A DNA stretch of 31,870 bases from an uncultured Romboutsia sp. (GTDB lineage: Bacteria; Bacillota; Clostridia; Peptostreptococcales; Peptostreptococcaceae), in the NCBI GenBank assembly GCA_937880075.1, contig CALFLM010000099.1, positions 1 through 31,870 on the forward strand, in the 5' to 3' direction. How positions within the stretch are numbered: the first letter of the stretch is position 1; every line of letters begins with the position of its first letter. The position numbers and the translations under genes are program-made. Below are positions 25,560 to 31,870 of this stretch, piece by piece. Under the pieces are notes generated by a model. The model ran no database searches, was not told where the DNA came from, and saw only the letters and a list, made by a program, of their open reading frames with translations.

Positions 25560-27077
25560 TTGGAATTAGTAGTAACAATAATATTTGGGATTTTAGTTAT
25601 TTACATATTATATTTTTTCTTAAAAGAAAAACAGTACTCAAAGGAATCTGTGCTTGGAAATATAGCATCAACTATAGGTGTACTTGGGACTTTTGTAGGT
25701 ATATCAATAGGATTATGGAAATTTAACCCAAATGACATAACATCTAGTGTACCACTTTTATTAAGTGGTATGAAAATAGCTTTTGCAACATCTATAATAG
25801 GTATGACAGCATCAATACTTATGAAGTACATAGCTTTAAAAAATGAAGACGAAGAAAACATCGATGATATTATGGAATTATTTAATACAATGATAGCTGA
25901 AAGTAGAAATGTAAATAGTACACTTATAGAAAATCAAAAGCAAACTGAAAATGTATTAAATAAAGTAAGTGAAATATGGTCTAGTCATCAAGAAAATTTA
26001 ACCGTAGAATTAAAAAATGAAATACTAAATTTAAATAATAACACTATATCAAAACAAGAAGAGCTTATAGGTGAATTTAAAAAGCTTGGAGAATGTTTTA
26101 CACTTTTAAATAGTGGAGTAAATAATTTATTAACATGGCAAGAAAATTATAAAGAAACCATAGAAAATACAACTAAAGAATTAGAAACAGTAATACAAGC
26201 TATACATAATACAGATGAATCAATAGAGAGTATTTCTAAAAACTCATCACTTATAAAAGAAAATAATGAAAACTTAAGTGAAGTACTTAAGGAAATAAAT
26301 AAAACGCAAAACGTAATAATAGATTCAAATAAGTCTATAATTGAAATATCAAATGAAGCAAAAGAATCTATACCACAAATAAATGAACATTTCACCAATA
26401 TAGATAACCGTACAAAAGAAACAACAGCTTATCTACAAACTGCAATTTCTGAAAATATAAATAATATAAAATTATATCTAGAAAAAATAACAGAGGATGT
26501 ATTAGTAAAAACTACACAATCGATATATGAAAATAATAGACAATTTAAATATGAAATATCAGAACCTATAAGTCAATGTAAAATGTTAATATACAGCTTA
26601 AAAGACTTAATACCAGATATAAATGAACATTTATTAAGTACACAAAAAAGATTTAATAAAACATTAATACACTTTAATGAAGAAGTACAAAATTCATTTA
26701 AGGAAAATACTTTAGAAATTAATAAACAAGTACAATTATTAAAAGAAACTACAACAAATATAAATAGTACACTAGATGATACTATATCAGACTCTACAAA
26801 GAGATTAGAAAATATAACTGTAGCAACTTCAAATCAAATAAAAACTATGGCAGAAGAAATGGAAAAATTATGTGCTAGAAAAATAGAAAAGCTAGATAAT
26901 ACATTAATAGCAGAATTTACAGATGCTCTAAGTTGTTTAGCAGGTCAATTAGTAACTATATCAGAAGGATTTTCAGAGGATTATTATAGATTATTAGATG
27001 AATTAAAAGAAGCATTTGCTACAAATGATGTAGTAAGTACGATAGATAGTGTAAGTATCTCAGAGGGAGATAAATAG
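25560..27077 (+). CDS. ZorA-like MotA/TolQ/ExbB proton-channel protein with long coiled tail
   Basis: The 505-residue product has three membrane helices (about 2-22, 34-52 and 68-92). The second and third carry the ExbB/ZorA pattern STIGVLGTFVGISIGLWKF and LLLSGMKIAFATSIIGMTAS. From residue 95 to the end it is a long polar heptad-rich tail (repeated N/E/K/I/L), as in ZorA, where the tail forms a cytoplasmic rod. ZorA pentamers with ZorB dimers make an ion-driven motor in Zorya phage defence. I chose TTG 25560, five bases behind AAGGGGTGA; the GTG at 25551 overlaps that ribosome site. The zorB-like gene starts three bases after the stop. Shorter than Escherichia ZorA. Confidence 0.83.
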   Translation: MELVVTIIFGILVIYILYFFLKEKQYSKESVLGNIASTIGVLGTFVGISIGLWKFNPNDITSSVPLLLSGMKIAFATSIIGMTASILMKYIALKNEDEENIDDIMELFNTMIAESRNVNSTLIENQKQTENVLNKVSEIWSSHQENLTVELKNEILNLNNNTISKQEELIGEFKKLGECFTLLNSGVNNLLTWQENYKETIENTTKELETVIQAIHNTDESIESISKNSSLIKENNENLSEVLKEINKTQNVIIDSNKSIIEISNEAKESIPQINEHFTNIDNRTKETTAYLQTAISENINNIKLYLEKITEDVLVKTTQSIYENNRQFKYEISEPISQCKMLIYSLKDLIPDINEHLLSTQKRFNKTLIHFNEEVQNSFKENTLEINKQVQLLKETTTNINSTLDDTISDSTKRLENITVATSNQIKTMAEEMEKLCARKIEKLDNTLIAEFTDALSCLAGQLVTISEGFSEDYYRLLDELKEAFATNDVVSTIDSVSISEGDK

Positions 27078-27080
27078 AGT

Positions 27081-27812
27081 ATGAGTAAACTAGATAAATT
27101 TAAAAGAAAAGATAAAAATAGTGATAATGTATGGTCATCAATATCCGATTTAATGTCAGGGCTTATGATAGTTTTTCTATTTACATCAGTTATATTTATG
27201 AGCAAAGTAATAGACGAAAATACAAATATAAAAAAACAACAAAAAACTGTAGAAAATATAGTTACAACATATGAGGAAAGTAAAGAAAACATATATGAAG
27301 ATTTATATAATGAATTTGAAGGGGATATGGATAACTGGCATATGGAAATAGATAAAGATGGGACAATAAGATTTAAAGAGCCAGAAGTATTCTTTGATAA
27401 GGGAGAATCAGAACTTAAAACTCAATTTAAAGATATACTTGATTCATTTTTCCCTAGATATATAAATGTAATTTACAAAAATTATAAAGATAAAGTAACA
27501 GAAATTAGAATAGAAGGTCATACCTCGAGCGAATGGGAAGAAGGATCAGATACTAAGACTGCTTACTTTAAGAATATGGAACTGTCCCAAGATAGAACTA
27601 GAAATGTATTGGAGTATGTTATGAATATGCAAAGCCTTAGTGAATATGAAAATTGGCTAATAGATAATATTACTGCTAACGGTATGAGTTATAGTCATAG
27701 AATATACAAAGATAATGTAGAAGATAAAGATGCATCTAGAAGAGTTGAGTTTAGAGTTATAACTAATTCTGAAGAGACTATTAATGAGATTATAGATAAT
27801 TATAAAAAGTAG
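27081..27812 (+). CDS. ZorB-like OmpA/MotB-domain protein
   Basis: The 243-residue product has a short basic cytosolic start, then WSSISDLMSGLMIVFLFTSVIFM, a single helix with Asp23 at the position of the ion-carrying Asp in ZorB/MotB. A coiled stretch (42-80) leads to an OmpA-like peptidoglycan-binding domain: VFFDKGESEL, RIEGHTSS (143-150), NMELSQDRTRNVLEYV and the closing ASRRVEFRV. This matches ZorB, which anchors the motor to the wall. It follows the zorA-like gene by three bases, likely coupled. No ZorC, ZorD or ZorE protein is encoded nearby, so the pair may work alone or with an unlinked effector. Confidence 0.85.
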   Translation: MSKLDKFKRKDKNSDNVWSSISDLMSGLMIVFLFTSVIFMSKVIDENTNIKKQQKTVENIVTTYEESKENIYEDLYNEFEGDMDNWHMEIDKDGTIRFKEPEVFFDKGESELKTQFKDILDSFFPRYINVIYKNYKDKVTEIRIEGHTSSEWEEGSDTKTAYFKNMELSQDRTRNVLEYVMNMQSLSEYENWLIDNITANGMSYSHRIYKDNVEDKDASRRVEFRVITNSEETINEIIDNYKK

Positions 27813-27820
27813 ATATATTA

Positions 27821-27858
27821 AGCCCCTATGTCAAAATTAACGACATAGGGTGATTTTT
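27821..27858 (+). terminator. Terminator of the zorAB-like operon
   Basis: CCCTATGTC (27824-27832) pairs with GACATAGGG (27842-27850); TGATTTTTACG follows and opens repeat copy F. Confidence 0.83.
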
Positions 27859-27935
27859 ACGTATAAAGAATTTACAATACATTAAAAAATATTGATTATT
27901 CAATATAAATTTGAGCAAATAGAAATTTTATAGCT
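27854..27935 (+). repeat. Dispersed intergenic repeat, copy F (degenerate)
   Basis: TTTTTACGTATAAAGAATTTACAATACATTAAAAAATATTGAT aligns with copy E (TTTTTACGCTTAAGGATATTATAATACTTTAAAAAATGTGGAT), read in pieces, and it ends TTTGAGCAAATAGAAATTTTATAG, a shortened form of the 3' end. It overlaps the last codons of the convergent MBL gene. Confidence 0.6.
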
Positions 27936-28611
27936 CAAAAGTTTGACCATCTTTATTTATGTCAATTATTTTGTCTTTGTAAGTAGATGAATACTCTGAA
28001 TTTTTTAAGACTTTAGAAAGAGAGTAAGCTCCACAAAAATGCATTGGAAAAGCAATTTTAGTATTAGTACTTCTCATAAAATAATCAAATCCTAAATAGT
28101 ACTGATTTCCTTGTCTAGAGTCTAGAGGAAGAAATGCAACATTAATATTTTCTCCCTTTATTTTATCTATGGCACCTTTAAATTTATTTTCAGCAAACTT
28201 ATTTTCTTCAGGAGTATTCTCACCTTCCCAGTGCCACCAATTTAAATCACCAGCATGATATATTATTTTATCATCAACTTTTACAATAAATGCAACACCT
28301 AAATCACTAGACTCAAGAGTTCTAATTTCTAAATCATCTACTAATAATCTCTCATTTATTCCTATAAATTTAGTATTTTGTGATTTAGTAGTTTTAATAT
28401 CATTTGATAATATATACTCTACATTTGGATGTATTTTTTCTAAATTAAAAATAGATTTATCAAAATGATCATGATGAGAGTGGCTAGAAAATACGTATAG
28501 CTTTTTATTTTTATCAAAGCTTGGAAGATTTCCTTTGAAGTAATCAAAAAGTAATATAGTGTTATCAAGTTCAACACTAAAGCTACTATGGTGAATATAT
28601 GTTATTTTCAT
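27928..28611 (-). CDS. MBL-fold metallo-hydrolase (UlaG-like)
   Basis: The 227-residue product starts MKITYIHHSSFSVEL, as in UlaG/YtkL-type metallo-beta-lactamase fold proteins. The metal motif HxHxDH is SSHSHHDHF (His44, His46, Asp48, His49); further ligands are in IYHAGDLNWWHWEG and FPMHFCGAYS. The family includes lactonases and RNases; the YtkL-like Firmicute subgroup lacks a known substrate. Start ATG at 28611 follows AAGGAC, a modest ribosome site. It reads toward the zorAB-like operon, so co-function is not indicated. Cytosolic. Confidence 0.9.
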   Translation of the reverse strand: MKITYIHHSSFSVELDNTILLFDYFKGNLPSFDKNKKLYVFSSHSHHDHFDKSIFNLEKIHPNVEYILSNDIKTTKSQNTKFIGINERLLVDDLEIRTLESSDLGVAFIVKVDDKIIYHAGDLNWWHWEGENTPEENKFAENKFKGAIDKIKGENINVAFLPLDSRQGNQYYLGFDYFMRSTNTKIAFPMHFCGAYSLSKVLKNSEYSSTYKDKIIDINKDGQTFEL

Positions 28612-29116
28612 ATTTAGTCCTTTCTTAATTATATAATTATTATAGTTTTAATTAATTTTATTAATATACTATATAAAATATATTATAACAAAAAATACCT
28701 ATATAGATAAAAGATTAAATACTAAAAAAACTATATAAGGATTTTTGCATAATATATATGATTTATTACAAAATAGGAATAATATTAATAGTATGTAATA
28801 GCAATTTTATTGGAGTCAATTATGAATAAATTAAAGATTTAAAGTTAAAGAATTAACTTATAATTTTAACATATATAATGAGTTTTATATTATTAATATT
28901 TAAGCATACATTAATACCTAGTATTTTTAATAAATAATAGCTTTTAATCCATTTATAATTGATGGAGTAATTGTATTTTTAATCAATATACAAATGAAGC
29001 TTATAAAGAGAAAAGAAAGATTGGAAAATAGAAGAGTAATAACAAATTTATAGTGTAGTTTAAGTAAATTTAGGGTATTAATAAATTACTTAAATTTAAA
29101 ACAGGAGAAATACTTA
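28612..29116. other. AT-rich intergenic region with possible coding remnant
   Basis: At about 28940-29053 a frame without start reads AFNPFIIDGVIVFLINIQMK, then LIKRKERLENRRVI and stops: a hydrophobic helix followed by basic residues. It may be the tail of a lost membrane protein. I see no RNA gene, and the AGGAG of the next gene is at 29102. Confidence 0.4.
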
Positions 29117-29482
29117 ATGAATCAAAATGACAAAATTCTAATAAATGAGTACAGAAATTACTTGATAATGTTAAAAGTGAATACTACTAAAGTTAATATG
29201 AATATTAAAAGTATTGATGATATAAAGATATATGAAGAAGAGTGTAAATTTAACTTAAATAAGTTAGAAACTTTAAGTAAAGACCATAAACTATATGAAA
29301 AAGATTATGATGATCTTAGAATAGCTATGGGAAAGTTTGCAATTGGACTTAGCAAGTTCCATAAGTTAAAAATAAGTGATAAGGAAAAGTTAAGATTAAC
29401 TAAATTATTTTTAAATCTTAATGAAAGCTTTGAAGATTTGATGCAAAAAAATATTATTAAAGATGCGTATATATGGAAGTAA
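29117..29482 (+). CDS. Helical protein of unknown function
   Basis: The 121-residue product is charged, Lys- and Leu-rich and predicted almost wholly helical (INEYRNYLIMLK, KIYEEECKFNLNKLETL, YEKDYDDLRIAMGKFAIGLSKFHKL, KEKLRLTKLFLNLNESFEDLM). It has no signal peptide, membrane helix or metal motif; a single Cys. No family is recognised. CAGGAG precedes the ATG with good spacing. It is followed directly by an ACR3 fragment in another frame, without a terminator between. Confidence 0.7.
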   Translation: MNQNDKILINEYRNYLIMLKVNTTKVNMNIKSIDDIKIYEEECKFNLNKLETLSKDHKLYEKDYDDLRIAMGKFAIGLSKFHKLKISDKEKLRLTKLFLNLNESFEDLMQKNIIKDAYIWK

Positions 29483-29508
29483 GGTAAGTAGTATACTATA
29501 AGTATATT

Positions 29509-29682
29509 ATGTTAATGTTAAAAAATCCAATAGAACTTACTATAGCTGTTTCTGCTTTTCTTAATGAGCCGTTAATATCATTAGCTCTTATAATTGGACC
29601 ACTAATAGAATTGCCTGTACTATTTTTGGTATCTAAAATTTTATTAAATATAAATAATAGAAATACATGTGAAATAATATAA
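29509..29682 (+). pseudogene. C-terminal fragment of an ACR3-type arsenite efflux transporter
   Basis: A 57-codon frame begins at an ATG without ribosome site and ends at TAA 29680. It reads NPIELTIAVSAFLNEPLISL, then ALIIGPLIELPVLFLVSKILL. This is the last helix pair of ACR3/bile-acid symporter-type arsenic transporters (pattern ELAIAVAIAVFG...VIGPLIEVPVL). The first eight helices are missing. It lies 17 bases ahead of repeat copy D and close to arsP/arsR genes, which supports the identification. It is a remnant and not expected to work. Confidence 0.75.
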
Positions 29683-29698
29683 ATTGTCATAAAAAAGA

Positions 29699-29775
29699 TT
29701 TTGAAATGCTTCGCCCACGCAGTGGCTCAAGCAACGGACGAAGTCGTTGGCGACATGAGCGAAGCGAATTTTTTA
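29699..29775 (+). repeat. Dispersed intergenic repeat, copy D (GC-rich structured core)
   Basis: It stands out as GC-rich in an AT-rich window. TTTTGAAATGCTTCGC opens it; GCTTCGC (29708-29714) pairs with GCGAAGC (29759-29765). Inside are hairpin CCAC-GCA-GTGG (29715-29725), GCTCA/TGAGC (29725-29729 with 29756-29760, competing with the outer stem at two bases), and CAAC...GTTG (29732-29735 with 29746-29749) extended by GAC-GAA-GTC. GAATTTTTTAG closes it. The result is a cloverleaf-like fold. It is the best preserved 3' half of the family. Confidence 0.8.
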
Positions 29776-29813
29776 GTTTATAATATATAACAATTAATTA
29801 TCTATTATACAGA

Positions 29814-30818
29814 CTACATCAAAAATGGTCCAATTGCATTAAATAAGTATCCTGTTATAATTATACCAACAGTTACAATTCCTATAAATATAGCTAATAA
29901 TTTAGGTTTAACAACCTTGTTTAGCATTATCATAGAAGGAAGAGATAAAGCTGTAACACTCATCATAAATGCAAGTACAGTTCCTATAGGTACTCCAGCC
30001 ACAAATAAGGCCTCTGCTATTGGTATAGTTCCGAATATATCAGCATACATAGGTATACCAACAACTGAAGCTATAATAACAGAAAATGGATTATCATCAC
30101 CAAGTACTTTAAGTATTAAATCCTGTGGTATCCAGTTGTGTATTAAAGCTCCGATACCCACTCCTATTATTACATACTTATAAACATTTTTTATAATAGC
30201 TAGAGTATCTTCTTTTGCATAATTTAATCTTTGTTTTTGATTAAAGTTTTCAGATTCAGCATAAAGATCTTTAGTATGCTCTGTATATGTTTGAATTTCA
30301 TCTTCTAAGTTAAGCTTACTTATTATAGTTCCGCCAACTACAGCAATTACAAGCCCTAAAACTACATATAAAATAGAAATATTCATACTAAAGAAACCTG
30401 CTAATAAAAGTAGTGATGCTAAATCTACCATTGGTGAAGATATTAAAAATGAGAAAGTTACACCTAATGGTAATCCAGCATTACTAAAACCTATAAATAT
30501 AGGTATACTAGAGCAAGAACAAAAAGGAGTTACTGTTCCTAATAGAGCAGAAACTGTTGCGCCAGATATGCCCTTAAACTTTGTAAGTATTTTTTTAGTT
30601 TTTTCAGGAGGGAAGTAACTTTGAATATATGATATTAAAAATATTAAAACACCTAATAGTATAAATATTTTTATTGTATCATATATAAAAAATTGAATAC
30701 TCCCTCCAAGTTTTGAAGTTATATCAAGGTTAAATACATTTTCAACTAACAATGTAGTTAAATCAGATAGCCACTTCATACCTAATACTTGATCAGTAAA
30801 AAAATTAAATATACTCAT
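29814..30818 (-). CDS. ArsP-like permease (DUF318 family)
   Basis: The 334-residue product has about eight to ten helices and the family core TPFCSCSSIPIFIGF with its Cys-Ser-Cys motif, used in ArsP for trivalent organoarsenical export; close homologues are also called Cu/Zn-type permeases. The second half repeats the plan (VVGIPMYADIFGTIPIAEAL). A hydrophilic loop with a Glu/Tyr-rich stretch joins the halves. ATG 30818 follows GGAGG by four bases; the in-frame ATG at 30836 precedes that site and is less likely. An ArsR gene is upstream on the same strand and ArsR-type operators flank the promoter, so arsenical export is the best call. Substrate remains inferred. Confidence 0.85.
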   Translation of the reverse strand: MSIFNFFTDQVLGMKWLSDLTTLLVENVFNLDITSKLGGSIQFFIYDTIKIFILLGVLIFLISYIQSYFPPEKTKKILTKFKGISGATVSALLGTVTPFCSCSSIPIFIGFSNAGLPLGVTFSFLISSPMVDLASLLLLAGFFSMNISILYVVLGLVIAVVGGTIISKLNLEDEIQTYTEHTKDLYAESENFNQKQRLNYAKEDTLAIIKNVYKYVIIGVGIGALIHNWIPQDLILKVLGDDNPFSVIIASVVGIPMYADIFGTIPIAEALFVAGVPIGTVLAFMMSVTALSLPSMIMLNKVVKPKLLAIFIGIVTVGIIITGYLFNAIGPFLM

Positions 30819-30831
30819 AAAACCTCCATAT

Positions 30832-30847
30832 ATCAAAAAAAATTGAT
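30832..30847 (-). promoter_or_regulatory. ArsR-type operator O1
   Basis: ATCAA-N6-TTGAT palindrome, as bound by Firmicute ArsR. It lies in the arsP leader next to the ribosome site. Confidence 0.65.
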
Positions 30848-30881
30848 GTTAAAAATAAAAAAATATATCTCTAAGTTAACT

Positions 30882-30945
30882 AAAAATTGATATAATGAAT
30901 TTAGATAACTTTTGAAATATTATATTATTCATTATATCAATTTTT
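30882..30945. repeat. 19-bp inverted repeat in the arsP control region
   Basis: AAAAATTGATATAATGAAT (30882-30900) and its exact complement (30927-30945) are 26 bases apart. Each arm holds a TATAAT, so the site has -10-like elements facing both ways. Confidence 0.85.
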
Positions 30946-30958
30946 TTTGATATTGCAA
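30931..30958 (-). promoter_or_regulatory. arsP promoter with ArsR operator O2 between -35 and -10
   Basis: Minus strand TTGCAA (30958-30953), 16-base spacer, TATAAT (30936-30931). The spacer is filled by ATATCAA-N6-TTGATAT (30934-30953), a full ArsR-type palindrome, so repressor binding would exclude RNA polymerase. Confidence 0.75.
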
Positions 30959-30963
30959 CTCTT

Positions 30964-31236
30964 TTATAAAAATAATTTTTGAATAACTTCATAAGTTAAT
31001 ACTCTTGAAATAGTATCTTTATTAACAGAGTAGAAATTCCATTTCCCCTTTGATGTTTTATCTATAAGATTTGCAGAAAGTAATAGTTTTAAGTGATAAG
31101 AAAGTTTTGATTGGGATATATCAAATATATCTGTTAGTTCACAGACACACACACTTTCAGCAGAATATAGCTTTTTTAATATTTCTATCCTTATAGGATC
31201 AGATAAAGCCTTAAAAATAAAATCTATATTATTCAT
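30964..31236 (-). CDS. ArsR family metalloregulatory repressor
   Basis: The 90-residue winged-helix product has the ArsR/SmtB plan: FKALSDPIRIEILKKL, SVCVCELTDIFDISQSKLSYHLKLLLSANLI (recognition helix SQSKLSYHL), and a short wing GKWNFYSV. The CVC pair at about residues 30-32 (ExVCVCEL) is the As(III)/Sb(III) sensor of ArsR. ATG 31236 has GGAGG eight bases ahead; the TTG at 31251 overlaps it. Metal binding should release it from the ATCAA-N6-TTGAT operators in and around this locus. ArsP-like permease gene lies 146 bases downstream with its own promoter. Confidence 0.93.
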   Translation of the reverse strand: MNNIDFIFKALSDPIRIEILKKLYSAESVCVCELTDIFDISQSKLSYHLKLLLSANLIDKTSKGKWNFYSVNKDTISRVLTYEVIQKLFL

Positions 31237-31263
31237 ATCAATAACCTCCAATATTATCTATAT

Positions 31264-31272
31264 ATTATAACA
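31264..31272 (-). promoter_or_regulatory. Extended -10 of arsR
   Basis: Minus strand TGTTATAAT, 28 bases ahead of the arsR start; the -35 region is weak. Confidence 0.55.
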
Positions 31273-31360
31273 AATTTTTTACTATTAATTAAGTTAAATT
31301 TACATTTAGTATTACTTAATAACAATATAGATATTTATACAAATAATAAAAAAATTAAAT

Positions 31361-31386
31361 ATTAAATCAAACTTTTTTGATTTAAT
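31361..31386. promoter_or_regulatory. ArsR-type operator O3 in the divergent region
   Basis: ATTAAATCAA-N6-TTGATTTAAT, a 26-base perfect palindrome containing ATCAA-N6-TTGAT. It lies about 100 bases upstream of the arsR -10 and 120 upstream of the plus-strand gene start at 31507. It may control a divergent promoter. The 31434-31490 frame (19 codons, no ribosome site) between it and the next gene is probably a remnant. Confidence 0.65.
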
Positions 31387-31506
31387 TATTTACAAAAAAT
31401 ATTTTTTAACATATCATATGATTAAATGTGAATATGGAAGTAGAGGATATACTTGAAATTATACAAAATGAGCGAAAGAAAATTAGCTAATAAGGAGGAA
31501 ATCTAA

Positions 31507-31728
31507 ATGAGAATAGTAGTAATACCAGATATACATAGTAATATATATGCACTAGATAAGGTAATAGAGGATATAAAATTAAAAAATGTAGATATGATGG
31601 TTTGTACGGGAGATTTAGTTGGATATGGAACTCGTCCAAATGAAGTTATACATAAGATAAAGGAAGAAAAAATACTTACTATAATGGGGAATTATGATGA
31701 TGCTATAGGTAACTTCAAAAACTTATAA
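31507..31728 (+). pseudogene. Truncated metallophosphoesterase
   Basis: The 73-residue frame is the N-terminal third of a calcineurin-like phosphoesterase: IPDIHSNIYALDKVI (DxH metal site), CTGDLVGYGTRPNEVI (GDxxGxG) and IMGNYDDAIGNF (GNxD). These usually continue to about 240 residues with two more His motifs; here TAA follows at 31726. AAGGAGGAAAT before the ATG is intact, so it may still be translated, but it lacks part of the dinuclear metal site and should be inactive. I found no continuation in other frames before the terminator at 31789. The rest was lost by deletion. Confidence 0.75.
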
Positions 31729-31788
31729 GAGAGGGTAGTGCAAAATAAGTATATATAAATCAAATAAGGGATTATAAAATTGTAATTT

Positions 31789-31822
31789 AATGCTATGCCT
31801 ACATCAGGGATAGCATTTTTTT
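31789..31822 (+). terminator. Terminator after the truncated phosphoesterase
   Basis: AATGCTATGCC pairs with GGGATAGCATT across a TACATCA loop, then TTTTTT. Confidence 0.82.
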
Positions 31823-31870
31823 ACGCTTAAGGATATTATAATACTTTAAAAAATGTGGATAACTTCTGAA
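31818..31870 (+). repeat. Dispersed intergenic repeat, copy E (cut by window end)
   Basis: TTTTTACGCTTAAGGATATTATAATACTTTAAAAAATGTGGATAACTTCTGAA, seen here in pieces, matches the 5' half of copies C and F with TGTGGATAA intact. The 3' structured half would lie beyond the window. Confidence 0.65.

Noticed and set aside
25551..28611. MBL hydrolase as a Zorya effector
   Set aside because: It is convergent, separated by a terminator, and belongs to a common housekeeping-type family.
29496..29690. Minus-strand 64-codon frame
   Set aside because: It is the shadow of the ACR3 fragment on the plus strand, whose translation matches a known family.
31434..31490. 18-residue frame ahead of the truncated phosphoesterase
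   Set aside because: No ribosome site and no conserved feature; possibly a remnant.

Overview
The window reads as chromosomal DNA of a very AT-rich, spore-forming anaerobic Firmicute. A Clostridia member, most likely of the Peptostreptococcaceae, fits best. This is an inference from base composition, strong GGAGG-type ribosome sites with frequent TTG starts, a collagen-like exosporium glycoprotein gene and the protein families present. No rRNA, tRNA, CRISPR array, complete insertion sequence or prophage was seen.

Layout. 0-6.6 kb: DegV lipid-binding protein, a BclA-like collagen protein (minus), a DUF4163/DUF3298-type protein, a Cof-type HAD phosphatase, a probable 54-residue membrane protein with a CTG start (minus), a YgjP-like metalloprotease and a CPBP membrane protease (both minus), and a small secreted protein. 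6.7-9.8 kb: a cysteine desulfurase paired with an Fe-S cluster protein, then a GT2-TPR glycosyltransferase. 9.9-13.9 kb: a MATE exporter behind a near-perfect promoter and a leader terminator (minus), a decayed second copy of the Fe-S protein, TraX-like, a zinc-ribbon protein, and a TatD nuclease. 13.9-17 kb: a TPP riboswitch with terminator controlling a four-gene thiamine-precursor uptake operon. 17.3-24.7 kb: an unknown exported protein, an alpha/beta hydrolase, a second MATE exporter, a fragment of an RND/MMPL exporter, a K+/H+ antiporter, and a MarR-FUSC efflux operon with a visible operator. 25.5-27.8 kb: a ZorA-ZorB-like proton-channel pair, the membrane core of Zorya phage defence, without any recognisable cytosolic Zorya effector nearby. 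27.9-31.9 kb: an MBL-fold hydrolase (minus), an unknown helical protein, and an eroded arsenic locus: ACR3 fragment, ArsP-like permease, ArsR with three ATCAA-N6-TTGAT operators, and a truncated metallophosphoesterase.

The most unusual signal is a dispersed family of intergenic repeats, all on the plus strand, often starting in the T-run of a gene's terminator (TTTTTACG...). They carry TGTGGATAA-like and GAAATGCTTC...GAGC...GAAGCGAATTTTT blocks. Copies lie near 19.55, 21.05, 22.85, 27.85, 29.70 and 31.82 kb, the last cut by the window end. A stem in the 3' part shows a compensatory change between copies (CAAC/GTTG against CAAT/ATTG). Two copies flank the second MATE gene as direct repeats, and two abut gene remnants (RND exporter and ACR3), so the element may be linked to deletion or insertion.

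Functionally the right two thirds is rich in export and stress genes (two MATE, one FUSC, one RND remnant, antiporter, ArsP), many with their regulatory sites readable in the DNA.
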